Positions 1-10,224 of a DNA stretch of 64,000 bases are shown here, piece after piece. How positions within the stretch are numbered: position 1 is the stretch's first letter; the number at the start of each line of letters is the position of its first letter. The notes beneath the pieces were generated by a model. That model had not been told where the DNA came from and ran no database searches. It saw only the letters and a program-made list of their open reading frames with translations. The position numbers and the translations under genes were made by a program. The stretch comes from Nipponacmea schrenckii (Eukaryota; Mollusca; Gastropoda; Lottiidae): the NCBI GenBank assembly GCA_030562195.1, contig JAUJPP010000005.1:39047106-39111105 (forward strand), written 5' to 3'.

Positions 1-435
1 CAATAAATTATCTCATCTATCTTATCTTCTGGTTTTGTTTGAAAGGTTAAAATTAGGGGAGAGTCAGATATTTGGTCAGACAAATGTAAGTTGAAATTAC
101 AAAGTAAAGTCAACCAAAAATAATTCAGATACAACCATTACTGTTAATGTACAGAAAACAACCATAAAAATTTATATCATTAAAAGAACCAAAATAACAA
201 AGTTTTTACTACAGGAAGGCAAAGATATACTGCAAAATCAGAAAAAGATTTCCTTTCAACAGGAAGGCAAAAATACATTGAGTTTGTCAGCTTGTAATCT
301 CCTTCTGACATCTATCCAAGTTTGTTTTTGTATATTTATTTTAATGATATTCTAATGATATTTTCAATTTAAATTTATATTTGTAGAGTCAACATGGCTA
401 ATTATATTGTTTATTTGGCAATTTCAATCCATGAT
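1..435. other. AT-rich noncoding stretch
   Basis: No open frame, splice-bounded exon or clear repeat was seen here. There are only short A/T runs and a loose duplication of 'aggaaggcaaa' near 214 and 260. Confidence 0.5.
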
Positions 436-439
436 CAAT

Positions 440-655
440 AAATTTGTTACTGGGCTTGTTAACATGGACATTTCAGAGAGTCCACATAGTTAATAAGGTT
501 CATTTGGTATATCATTTCAAGGATCTAATATTCCACTAGACTTGTTAACCTGACATTCCAGAGAGTTCACCTAATGTGTATTTGGTCTTTCATTGTTATT
601 TCTTTCAATATACTAGAAGATTTATCAAATTGACATTCCTTTCAGAGAATACAAA
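440..655. repeat. Degenerate tandem repeat, about 85 bp, 3 copies
   Basis: The phrase 'aac..gacatt.cagagag' recurs near 465, 550 and 630. It is preceded each time by a 'tactagaa/cactagac' and 'tttggt' context. The copies differ by many substitutions and small indels, so the duplication is old. No coding potential was seen. Confidence 0.55.
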
Positions 656-660
656 TTATT

Positions 661-1060
661 GCGATATACAAATTAATGCTTTAAATGCGACCTATCGGCG
701 ATCGCATTAATTTGTATCCGCATTTTTAAATACATATTTTCAAGTGAATTATATGGAGTTAAGTATTTAAATTGAGACCGGGCGGGATTAAGTAATTAGG
801 TAATTATCTCTAAATTAGAAACTGTTTAGTAATCAATGACGTTAAAGAAACAAAAGATTTTCACACTTGACTATTAAAAGATAAAATCTTGATCATTGTT
901 CATGTCTTCATTCATTAAACACTTGTAGAATTTCGGGTAGCCCTTTTCTTTTTTATGATATTAAAAAATGCGACACCTATCGCTGATCGCATTAATTTGT
1001 ACTCGCATTTTAGTCTCTAAACCCCATGTCGCATTTATTTGTTGACGCATTAATTTTTAG
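661..1060. repeat. Repeated hairpin block with GCGATCGC / GCATTAATTTGT motifs
   Basis: Two similar segments occur at about 680-727 and 964-1012. Each reads roughly 'aatgcgac..ctatcg..gatcgcattaatttgta..cgcatttt'. A third partial copy lies at about 1028-1060. In the first segment, positions 661-679 are an imperfect inverted copy of 704-721, so the segment can fold into a hairpin. Repeated short motifs in both orientations are typical of subterminal regions of DNA transposons, but I cannot identify the element or define its ends. Confidence 0.5.
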
Positions 1061-1639
1061 CCTTACAGTACATGGTTTATAACCTGTATTTGGTATTTTC
1101 AAGTCCATGATAAAAGTAAAAGTGACAAATGACTGGTGTAGCCTACTACGTTAACAATAAAACACTATTTCCCAGTATACCAAATAACATACATGTATAT
1201 CAATAATTAATGCTACAATCAATGGTAAAGTAGAAAAGTTAGAGAAATTTGAGAGAGTGTGGTTCCCACTGGAATGCAGCCACTAGAAAACATTCAGCCA
1301 TTACTGTGTGACAACATGCAATCTTTTTCTTCTTTATTAGTTCATGTATTCATCTATATTTCAACATGTATAGTTACTTGGGCTTCGTGCTCTTCATATC
1401 AACATGTCTGGTGTTACCAGAATAACAGATACTGTACATCATGTATCAACTTTTACAAAGATAACACTATGTTGTGTCCGTTAAATATCTTCTTTTGTCA
1501 GATGTCTTGATAACAATAAGTTCTGTCTACTTTTAGATCATGGTTATCAGATATCTGGTATCACCCAAATAACAAACACACTGCAAATGATTTATTTGAC
1601 TTTCTGGCAAAAGGCTCTGTCTACTTAAGATTTTGTGTA
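1061..1639. other. Noncoding stretch without a recognised feature
   Basis: An 83-codon open frame at 1259-1510 begins with GTG and has a composition typical of random AT-rich sequence. I do not regard it as a gene. Nothing else was recognised. Confidence 0.5.
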
Positions 1640-1850
1640 CCAGATTTTGTCTACTAGATGCCTGATTTTACCAGGATAGCAAGTCTACTTTAATATTCTG
1701 TCCACTAGATATCTGATTTTACCAGGATAGCAGTTGGTTTATCATTTAAATATCCTATCTGTCCACTAGATGTCTGATTTACCAGGATGGCAATAGGTTG
1801 TTTATTTCAATTTCTTTTCTGTAGATAGGTGTCTGATTTTAACAAGTTAT
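1640..1850. repeat. Degenerate tandem repeat, 53-61 bp, about 4 copies
   Basis: The phrase 'cactagatgtctgatttaccaggat' in variant forms starts near 1650, 1703, 1763 and 1824 (last copy decayed). Spacings are 53, 60 and 61 bases. Weaker traces ('cagatatctggtatcacc') extend upstream to about 1550. There is no coding signal. Confidence 0.65.
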
Positions 1851-1860
1851 CTATAGGTTC

Positions 1861-3030
1861 TGTCACATTGGCCCAGGCATATTCATCATGGTGTGTATTA
1901 ACCCAACTGGTCTATAAGAACCAAGATTTTATAACCTGATTTGTTAGAAGAGTAATAGCCGTCAGGGATTGGGGAATGGTAGTTTAGCTGATCTGAATGT
2001 TATATATTCCAACATAGAGAGTAAAATAATTCCCATGTCCCTTGATACTACACAGATTCCTTCCATAGAATTTACAGTCTGTACAATATAGGTTAACTTA
2101 ATGTTAAAGACATGACATTTATGACATTACTTTCTTTCAATTTTAATCAGTTTACACTGCAAGGAAAGGGCACCTGTGGCAACAAGGGAGGCAACTTGGC
2201 ACTGTTTTAGTGACCAAGCAAATTTCATTTGATAGAGGGCAGGGACCAATTGGTGTGCCCAGGAGTCCCATTAAAGATTATCAACCCTTAAATATAGCAC
2301 AGCAATGTTAAAATGACCTAGCCATAGTATATCCAAAATGGATGACACTAAATTTTCAATTGCGCATATTAATTAAACTTCATCTTGAAATAAAAAAAGT
2401 TTGCAATTATTTGGAAATGAACAGGAAGTTTTTTGACGCCATACATTTAGGCACTGACATATACATCGGTTTGATTTGTATAGATTTAAGTCTGTTAATC
2501 TCCTTATGAATGTTATTTTGATTTCAATATAAGTTATTAGTAAATATGTAAATCTAATTATGAAAATGTGATTTGAAATTGGCTACAAGTTGTAAAGGTT
2601 TAGTTCTAAAGACCAGATGGCCATGTACCAATTACTATGTATTATTAATTTGATAATGTACTTGTGAAAGATTAGTATATATAGTGTATACAGTACTGGA
2701 GAACTGTTCTATCTGACTAGACAATCTAATTAATTAAATAGCCACCTCCTTAGCTTATTTCATTAAATGAACATTGGACAAGACTAGAATAGATACAACA
2801 GTCAACACTCCAATAGATTCAGCTGGTTATGGTAGCTCTGAATATATCATTGTTAAGTTAAGTAAACAAACTTGTTTGTATCAGTTATGAAGACGGAAAC
2901 AACGTGATGTTATAATATGAAAAAGCATTAACTTATTCTTTAACAATTTTTTACTTTAACAAAGAGCATTGCTTTCAGTAAATGTTTTCTACATTTTTGA
3001 TCATAGCTTAATGAATATATATTTTCATAT
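1861..3030. other. Noncoding, nothing recognised
   Basis: No exon with fibronectin or Ig hallmarks could be found on the minus strand here, although this is the direction in which the Ig gene at 3551-3847 would continue. A slightly GC-richer patch at 2160-2280 has no recognisable homology. Confidence 0.45.
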
Positions 3031-3128
3031 TAGGCTTGAATGAAAGTCTCCATTGACAAGTTTAAAGGCAACAACTTTTTCAGTGATGTAACTGTTAAAA
3101 ACAGTTCTCACATAGGCTTGAATGAAAG
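3031..3128. repeat. Short direct repeat pair
   Basis: The 16-base string 'taggcttgaatgaaag' occurs at 3031-3046 and again at 3113-3128, 82 bases apart, just before the SINE. It may be the edge of an older repeat. A related 'cataggcttg' also occurs near 4436x-equivalent sequence at about 44360. Confidence 0.4.
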
Positions 3129-3153
3129 CCTACAATCACACTCGCAAAAAATG

Positions 3154-3520
3154 GGAAGCCATGGTCACTCAGTGGGTGAGACGCTTGCGAGCTAACCCGA
3201 AGGTCCCATTGTTCACTTCCAGCAAAGATTGAGATTGACCTTCGGATATTTCAGCCCAGTTTTCCCTTGTCAGTGATGCAGGACGGAGGCACTGACATGG
3301 AAAAAGCGTCTAGTCATTCGGATGGGACAATAAACAGAGGCCCCATGTGCTACGTTAAAGATCCCTCGACAGTTGAAAATCAAAATAGAGTACGCTTATG
3401 CTGCTGTCCTGACAAAATTTCTCTCACAGCACACTGCATGGTTTTGCCTGTCTTCATTAGCCCATAAAGTGCACAAAAGAAGGACGTCCCATTTGTTTCA
3501 TTTATCAAAAAAAGGGTGTA
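3154..3520 (+). mobile_element. tRNA-derived SINE, near complete
   Basis: The head resembles a tRNA gene with internal RNA polymerase III promoter boxes: a box-A-like run at 3162-3177 (TGGTCACTCAGTGGG) and a box-B-like run at 3210-3220 (TGTTCACTTCC), spaced as in a tRNA. The body continues through 'ggcactgacatggaaaaagcgtc' type sequence, 'catgtgctacgttaaagatccc' near 3345, and 'cttcattagcccataaagtgca' near 3455. It ends in 'ggacgtccc..tttcattt'. The same body occurs in reverse at 35208-35540 and truncated at 46590-46775, which defines a dispersed family. It lies antisense to the Ig exon, with its tail about 30 bases inside the intron that starts at 3550. The short open frames across it are incidental. 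Confidence 0.8.
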
Positions 3521-3544
3521 ACAGTAAAATAAAAGATAGATTAT

Positions 3545-3550
3545 GCTTAC
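3545..3550 (-). other. Splice donor of the Ig exon (GTAAGC)
   Basis: Read on the minus strand, the exon ends AGAA|GTAAGC, a good match to the eukaryotic donor consensus. The cut falls after the first base of a codon (phase 1). The SINE tail ends only about 30 bases into this intron. Confidence 0.8.
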
Positions 3551-3847
3551 TTCTAACTGTTAAGTGGGCGCTGGACATGTCCATATCAATACCCACAGAT
3601 ACAATACACATATATACACCACTGTCATTTTGATCTACGTTACGTATAACTAAAGTATTGCGATTTTTATCCGTTTTTAAAACGTATTTTGCATGATTAG
3701 ATTTGTTGATGAGTTTGCCATTATGTTTCCAATGTAAATGAATTCTATCACTATCGGATGGTTGTGTGACTATTTTACATACAAATCTGGCTTTTTCTCC
3801 TTTATCTACAATTACACTTCTTAACTTCTCTTCTATTCTTATCAAAC
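3551..3847 (-). CDS. Internal exon encoding one complete I-set immunoglobulin domain
   Basis: This 297-base exon has 98 whole codons plus split codons at both ends. It is bounded by 'ttttcag|' and '|GTAAGC', both phase 1, which is the classical symmetric layout of Ig-domain exons. Counting from the first whole codon (Leu), the B-strand Cys is at about 23 (ARFVCKI), the core Trp at 39 (HLHWKHNG), the E strand is TLVI (64-67), the DSGVYMC motif is at 74-80 with the second Cys at 80, and the G strand is SSAHLTVR. All residues needed for the disulphide-linked Ig fold are present. The pattern V..G..A.F.C, then a Q/D-P loop, then G-I-D before the G strand, resembles Ig domain 6 of L1CAM/neuroglian/NrCAM and contactins. 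That suggests an extracellular adhesion or axon-guidance receptor. The family call is by eye; hemicentin-like or other I-set proteins remain possible. No flanking Ig or fibronectin exon was found, so introns on both sides must be long. Confidence 0.85.
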
Positions 3848-3866
3848 CTGAAAAATATATAAAAAA
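3848..3866 (-). other. Splice acceptor of the Ig exon
   Basis: On the minus strand the sequence runs 'tttttttatatatttttcag|GT', a T-rich tract ending in CAG directly before the Ig coding sequence. The first two exon bases complete a codon begun in the previous exon (phase 1). Confidence 0.8.
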
Positions 3867-3884
3867 AGATTAATATAAGTTCAT

Positions 3885-4250
3885 GAGAGACTCAAACTGG
3901 TCACCAGGTAAAATGAACAACTTTACCAGGGGTAATGGGATCCAAACAGGTACTTAACCAACTTTACCAGAGGGAGTTGTGGGACCCAAACAGTTGGCAG
4001 GCTGTTTTGTCTGGATGAAGTCTTGGGGACCAGTAAATTTAGTGTTTCAACTGATATTAGTGAACAAAATCAGAGGTGTTGTACTTGGAGGAAGTAATGG
4101 GACCCAAACAGTTGAAAGGCTGCAAAACCAATCCTAAACTCATAGCTATCATCACCAGGTACAATTAACAATTCAAACAACTTTCAGCAGTCAATTTCTT
4201 TGATTCAACTCAGGTGTTTTATCTGGGGGAAGTTGGATAGGTGGTTTTTG
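3885..4250. repeat. Degenerate short tandem/dispersed repeat in the intron upstream of the Ig exon
   Basis: Variants of 'gtaatgggacccaaacagttg' occur near 3930, 3975 and 4095, and variants of 'aactttaccagagg' near 3910 and 3960. The copies are irregularly spaced and diverged. No coding function is apparent. Confidence 0.5.
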
Positions 4251-4580
4251 CCCCTCTCTTCTCCTCCAGTTTCAAATTTTATATCATTGTGTTCCTAAAT
4301 GCCTGGTAGTATTGTCCCCCAATCTGCCCTCTATTTAATGATTTATAGAAATTTTTCCTCAGAATGAAGTTTGTATCAAAATGGTCAAAAGAGGCAAGAA
4401 ATGCTGTTATTCAGGAAAAAATTCACCAATTTCATTGTTTGACAGATCACATATACTACCGGTATATATAGTTGGCACTTGTAATTAACTAATGCATAGA
4501 TTCCAATAAAAAATGAGTTGTTTAAAGTGAAGTATATGGCACATTCTTCTTGACAACACATTCCTGTAATTTCACTAGAA

Positions 4581-4897
4581 CAGTGCTTCTCAACCTTTTT
4601 TTTATGTGATTTCCCTTGGCGAAATGTGTTGTAACTTTTGCCTCCAAGTTTTGGGAGTTTAATGACAGCTTACAGACTCCAAGCCTTCTCCATCCAGAGA
4701 AATTTGAAAATCAGGTTCAATTTCTGTGCATCTGAGACCATTCTGGGCAGCCATCTCTTATATTGGGGCACCCCCTTATCTCGGATAAGCTTGATCCGCG
4801 CCTGGAAACACAATATGAAAGCACGAACACAAGATTTCAAACAAACCTCACCAACAACATGTTACCTCTCCATATGGACCCTGGTTGAGAAGCACTG
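4581..4897. mobile_element. Non-autonomous hAT element (MITE), 317 bp
   Basis: The ends are a perfect 15-bp inverted repeat: CAGTGCTTCTCAACC at 4581-4595 and GGTTGAGAAGCACTG at 4883-4897. This is the familiar hAT terminal motif (CAGTG-TTCTCAACC). The flanks carry an 8-bp target-site duplication matching at 6 of 8 positions (CACTAGAA at 4573-4580, CCTTAGAA at 4898-4905), the length made by hAT transposases. The interior is too short for a transposase and the 98-codon open frame inside it has no recognisable motif, so the element depended on a transposase made elsewhere. It lies in the presumed intron upstream of the Ig exon. Confidence 0.85.
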
Positions 4898-4989
4898 CCT
4901 TAGAATCAAAGTTTTGTTTCTGATTCTTTGGTGATGTTATTATTATCCATAGGCTGAACATTAGACAGGAACATAGTTTTATGTGTTTT

Positions 4990-5105
4990 CAGATTTTACA
5001 GGGCTGTTGTTACTTTATAACACCAGGTAAGTTCACTGATGAATATATACTCATATTGACCATTCTTGGGAACTAAAGTTTAATGATCATTTAACGTGCA
5101 GTATC
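4990..5105 (+). repeat. Dispersed repeat family A, copy 1
   Basis: This segment, from 'cagattttacaggg' through 'ggtaagttcactgatgaata' and 'tactcatattgaccattcttg' to 'gcagtatcac', is matched in the same orientation at 41282-41395. The best-conserved core is about 45 bases. The class is unknown; no tRNA head or inverted ends were seen. Confidence 0.65.
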
Positions 5106-5432
5106 ACTTTAAAACAATCAATAAATAAACCTATATGTAGTTACTTTAATATTATTAAGACTAGTGGCATAAATTTTGACTTTAATTCCATTGTCTACAG
5201 AGCTTTTAATGACTGGGTCATAAATCACAATAATAACAGTCTGAGTCTTATATTGCTGATTTTATAGGAAATTCTTCAAAAGAAACAAGCTTAATGGTTT
5301 CTGAACATCACACATGATAGACTGATCAGAGAATATCTTATAACTATTCCTTTATAATTTACATTAATCTTATTAAACTTGGAGTTTTACATCTTACTTT
5401 CCCTGTGTTGATTGGGTGATATATAATGATAT

Positions 5433-5501
5433 ATTAAATAAGAACACTATTATGGATATACTACACCTTCCTTTATATCTATATTAGTGTTCTTATTTAA
5501 T
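5433..5501. repeat. Hairpin / small palindrome, 17-bp perfect arms
   Basis: ATTAAATAAGAACACTA at 5433-5449 is repeated as its exact reverse complement at 5485-5501, with a 35-base spacer. Similarity continues inward ('tatggata' / 'tatctata'). It may be the remnant of a tiny MITE. Confidence 0.65.
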
Positions 5502-5566
5502 GTTCTATCTACTTCTAAATGTCATTTAAAGATTATATAATAATATATATTGAAACAATTTTTCCA

Positions 5567-5622
5567 CTGTCAAAGGATCTATGAAGATTACAGCCTACAG
5601 CACATAGGGCTGAGCTTAGTTT
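5567..5622 (-). mobile_element. SINE fragment (middle part)
   Basis: In reverse complement this reads 'ccctatgtgctgtaggctg..atcttcatagatcctttgacag'. It aligns with the 'catgtgctacgttaaagatccctcgacag' region of the SINE at 3340-3375. Both head and tail are missing. Confidence 0.5.
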
Positions 5623-5744
5623 GAAATATTCTAAATTTGGTATATAAAAGACAATACAGGGAGCTTATTCTCAAATACAAACATAAGATAAAATCTGGAA
5701 GAAATACAGTTTCTGATTGGATAACAAAACTTAATTCAAAATTA

Positions 5745-5835
5745 ATATTAATGATTGACCAATCAGATGACTGGAACTCTAAAATCATCTTAAGTTTCAG
5801 AATAAGTATAAGGTCCTTGGAACAAACCAAAAATG
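5745..5835 (+). repeat. Dispersed repeat family B, copy 1
   Basis: The string 'atcagatgactggaac' followed by 'atcatcttaagttt' and 'ggtccttgg' is matched at 43155-43225. Open frames of 80 codons on both strands cover this area and are shadows of the repeat, not genes. Confidence 0.6.
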
Positions 5836-5839
5836 AGGA

Positions 5840-7440
5840 AAGGAATCACATGTTGCTTAGTGATGTCATAGTACAATAGAATTAAATCGGCTCTTGTGAA
5901 ATAAATTGTTTAATTCATTGACTTGTGGTTCGTGTACACTTTCTTTCTTTCACTAGAACACAATGTTTTCTACTGATCTGTATGTAGGCCTACTACTGTG
6001 CTTTTGAAACCTCTTAAAGGTGTATTTAATGAAATTGCAGGATGAAGATTATAGTTCATAATAATACTTGTATCTTGCATAAGGTCTGTTATCATGATCA
6101 CAACTTGTAACTGGTAACACTACCACAGTTCCAGTCTTCCTTTCGTTATTAATGACTATTTGCATTTTTTACCACATTTATATTCATTATTCACTTAGAA
6201 ATGTTGTAAAGTTGTCAGAGTTAAACCAATTCCTGTAATTCTGAAAACCACTGGTGATAAAAATGGGTCAATGCTATAATTCATTCACAGGATATTTTCT
6301 TTGTTTTTAATATAATGGGCTGGCCAATAATCAGAGAGACATTTATAAATTTTTACTGCTCTCTATTTTAATTATTCATCTCTATAGCTGTTACTCCTTC
6401 CCTTAATAATCTCTCAGTATCAGAGAGACAGTCCAACCATTTTCCTTAACTGTACTTTATCAGTTTAACAAAAATTAACGAGCATCTTCCGTAATTGACT
6501 GTTCGAAATCATATTGAATTAGAAAACAAAAAGTAGCTAGCTAGCCTACTGTGGGGTTATTGCATTGGTAATTGAATGTTTACTTTTGAGGAAATATCAC
6601 TGAAACTTAGACATAAGATTGGCATCACATGCTGCTAATCTGCATGGAGGTATTTTTTGCTGCAGTTATTACCAATGATTATCCAACACCATGGCCTCTA
6701 GCTCTCTAATTGCCAAATCCAAAACACCTCAAAGAGAAAATTAGTAAGGAATTAATATTTTTATCTCATAATTAAGGAAGTGATAAAAACAACATTTTAA
6801 CTGACTAATTAGTATCAGTAAAGAAATCTTATAAAAGAAATTCGCGATATTTTTTACTGGTATTGAAAACTGTTCAATAATGATTTGAGTGTATTTATTC
6901 TCAGTGCTCCAGGCTATGGTAATGATAGCAGTCAATCATCTTATCTTAGTTCATTTAAAATAACTAGTTTTTATTCTTGTCAAAGGTTCTTATCAATTTC
7001 TTCTCAAACCTGACCTTTACACTAGTTTAATTAGAAACCACCTGAATGTTTGTCATTATTTTGCAATACCATGGTGTTGTTTTGTGGGAATCCACTACTA
7101 TACATATGTTACGCTAGATTTTACCATACATTTAACTTTTAAGCACAAGATTAACTGATGTAAAAATGGTGACGTTCACTTGAATCCTGTGTCAGTGCCT
7201 TCTGTTGAGTAGAAACTTATTGGCTTTCAACCACTCTAACCTCTAGAATTTATCATACTTTTTGCAAGAATATTGATAAAAAGATTTGTTTTGCTATTTT
7301 TATCAGGTTTAACTGGAAACCATTTTATATTTTCTAAAATATGTATGTTTGTGGGGACACTGAAAACATCTATTTCACGTACAAATTTTCTACCAGATGT
7401 TTGTGGTTCCTGCAGTTCCACTGAAACTAAACAAAATGAA
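5840..7440. other. Noncoding, nothing recognised
   Basis: AT-rich sequence with scattered short frames only. A minus-strand frame at 7236-7460 has slightly protein-like composition but neither convincing splice sites nor a known motif. Confidence 0.45.
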
Positions 7441-7444
7441 ATAA

Positions 7445-7545
7445 TCAGGTCTGTAGTCAAACTTGATTGTTTGGAGGAACAAGTAGTATATCCGGAGGGG
7501 CAATGGGGTGTCAGCTTAGTTGAGGTAATGGAATATTTCAGTTTT
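7445..7545 (+). repeat. Dispersed repeat family D, copy 1
   Basis: The sequence 'aaacttgattgtttggagg' followed by 'ggggcaatggggtgtcag' is matched at about 21875-21950 ('agacttgattgttttgagg' and 'gggacaatggagtatggtg'). It may be a fragment of an unidentified transposon. Confidence 0.5.
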
Positions 7546-7549
7546 CAGA

Positions 7550-9775
7550 ATTTTTTTAGGGGGCAATCAATATTAAAAAGTAAATGACATGAGTTGCAAT
7601 TTTAAGGTCTTCCTATTCAGAACATCATGTTGCATAGAAATAGAGGCATGGATTATGAAAAGACAGACTATTCCTTTGCTATGATCTATAATGGGATCAA
7701 AACCTTGTGTTGCTGATCTACCACCTCATATGACTATAAATTGTTTATGAGCAATGACCTAGAAAGAATGTCTTGTACTAATTCAAACCTCAAAGGAATC
7801 TGAATTCTTCTCGGAACCCAAACCACAATCGATGTCACTTAAAAACATGACCAATGAATGAATCTGTTACATGAAGTACTTCCAAAGCGAGGCTAATGAA
7901 ATCAGTCAACAAAGACATCTGCGTTTGGTTACAGAATTAAATGACCCTAGCTTGCCACGATCAATCTATCTCAAGATAAGGATCGGGCAGACAACCAGCT
8001 CTTCTGTGTTGGAGGAGCAGGTGTTAGTTAGAATTGATTCCTTAAATTATTCACCAAATAAATGTCATATCTAATTCATCCTGGCTTTATTGATTGCAAA
8101 CCAATGAAAATACAAAGTTACAAAACTAATGTCGCGGAATTTTATGAAAATAGCAATAAAATTTGATGTGAAAGAAAAGCGCAATGGAAAAATCAATAGA
8201 GACAAAATGCACGACAAGCATTTAAATACGACACGGAATTGACCTTGATAACAAAACGGAATAATAAAAAAATTGCTTCACTATTTTAACACAAAATCAT
8301 GGGGATTTTTTCACTTCATTAAGTTAAATGGAAATGTGACTTTCCTGCTTGTCATTTAATGAACGTAATAAACAATTCTGTCATAATTCTCCATACAACT
8401 AACACCTGATGCCACCCCATCAAACTCTTTCACTTCTTTGTCTTTGTTACAATTTCTCTATTTAAATTCTAAAATTTCTTAAGAATGGTTGTCTATTCAT
8501 GGTTCTTTAATGGATAAATTTAATAAGGAATTTCAGTGACCTTTAAATTATTATACAGAATATATATTGTGATAAGACAACTTATTACTACCAGTTAGTA
8601 CTACTCTTGCCATTACGTTCCATTTTCAAATTTCAAATCAACTACTATGTTTAATTAATCTAATTAAAAAAATGTTATTTTTTATATCACCAAGTATATC
8701 TGTCATCAAATATCTACCACAATCTCAGGCTCGTCAAATTATCTTACTGAACTCCTTTAATAAAGACATCTTTTAAAAGTAGCATATCTCATTCCAGATA
8801 ATGCAACTTAAAAAGTTATTTTATATATCATTATATTTTAAATCCTGCGTAATCCAAAAGATAAACGATATTGTTTATGAAATAAGTAAATACAGACATA
8901 TAAGTAGGTAGATTATCTGAAAACCAAATACAATGTAAACTTTTAAATTATTTAAATATAGATTATATGGTATTAGAAACAATACTTAGTTTAATCCTGT
9001 ATTTCAATGGCAGGTCAGGTGTGCTTTCTGGATTTTAATAATTAGAATAATTTTTCTTGGTACAGAGATTTGTTAAAAAAATTTACAACTATCTTGATCA
9101 CTTTTTGGATAAGAGAATCTGGGGTTAAGTTCTAAATCGACCATGATCCGACTGTCAGGCCTGCGAAAGAGGTAAAATGTAGATAAGGCTCAAGAATTCA
9201 TCTCAAAACTTAAATCTGAAATTCATTGACTTCAATTGCCTCTGGCAAAACCCTCAGGTTTTTACCCATTTTTGATCCCTACTCTAAGCAATTTTTAAAA
9301 TCACCCCTGCAAAAATGTATCATATATGTTGAAGCTGTTATTTTTTTAATGTGATCATGTGCAGATGTGATGGATATAGCATGTCTCTGGAGTAGGATCA
9401 AAACAGGGTAGAATTTGACTACTTATAAAAACAGCAGGTAATTTGTTGTTTACCATTAGTCGAAGAATAGAACTAAGGACCTTCTGGGGAAGTTATATCA
9501 CTTAAAATATTAGTAATTCACCTAAAAAATGTACATCATATACTTTGTGAAATTTTACTATTACTGTTGTGACAATGTGTTGTGTTGAGAGGTCCACTTT
9601 GATTTCAGAATTCGCACAAAGAAAAAAGATGATTGTTCTCCTTTGTTCCTTATCATTTGGATTCTGTCAGCCTGCATCTGATTGTTTCCCAGCTGATTTA
9701 AAGCTTTATATGTTACTGGGTGAGAAGGGCCATCACCTAGCCATAGTATTAATACAGATAATAGTTGTCAGGAGA
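7550..9775. other. Noncoding, nothing recognised
   Basis: No exon or element with definable ends was seen. Short open frames at 7871-8074 and 9569-9790 have no recognisable protein features. Confidence 0.45.
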
Positions 9776-9832
9776 TATAGGTTAAGCTAGGTTAAGTTAG
9801 GTTTATGTTAGTTTAAGTTAGGTTAGGTTACC
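9776..9832 (+). repeat. Short degenerate GGTTA/TTAGG-like tract
   Basis: Variants of 'aggttaagttaggtt' repeat over roughly 55 bases. The unit looks like (TTAGG)n or an A/T variant rather than the TTAGGG telomere repeat of molluscs. It is best treated as an imperfect microsatellite. Confidence 0.55.
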
Positions 9833-10209
9833 CTCTATCAATCTCTTATTTCTAAACCTCTGATGTCTTCATAATCTAATGACTTACTTAATTCTGAGTC
9901 TAAACTAATTAGGCTAATGGCTAATATCAGGTTATAGACAAGTATAAATATATATAGAGACATTTTATGTGATGGAAGGACTATTGGCACTCTATCTGGT
10001 AATATTCTAAAAGAAGAAAATCCTGTTTATATCTAATTGTCTAACAAAGTGGTCAGATATTGAAAACCAATAGCCAGAAGTCAATGATAAAGCTGACCTA
10101 TTAAAGATAGAAATGGATTTGAACTATTATCATCTTGCAAGATACTGATTATTAGCCTGATTCTGAAATTCCTTGAAACAATAGATTGACCAAGTGATTC
10201 AAACTAGGC

Positions 10210-10224
10210 CAGTGGTTTCCAACC
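10210..10224 (+). other. Possible single hAT-type terminal sequence
   Basis: CAGTGGTTTCCAACC closely resembles a hAT end and the ends of the element at 4581-4897. I found no matching reverse-complement end nearby. A second hAT-like string, 'aaggtccccaaatttttggccc', lies near 10650 in the same orientation. These may be decayed or truncated elements. Confidence 0.35.

Noticed and set aside
3162..3220. Functional tRNA gene
   Set aside because: The A- and B-box-like motifs are there, but the sequence does not fold into a proper acceptor stem and is followed by the SINE body.
3267..3633. Two plus-strand ORFs opposite the Ig exon
   Set aside because: They lie inside the SINE and on the antisense strand of the Ig exon, and have no domain features.
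7236..7460. Minus-strand ORF with a possible phase-1 end
   Set aside because: The donor would be a weak GTTAGA and the peptide has no Ig, FN3 or other known pattern; the area overlaps dispersed repeat D.
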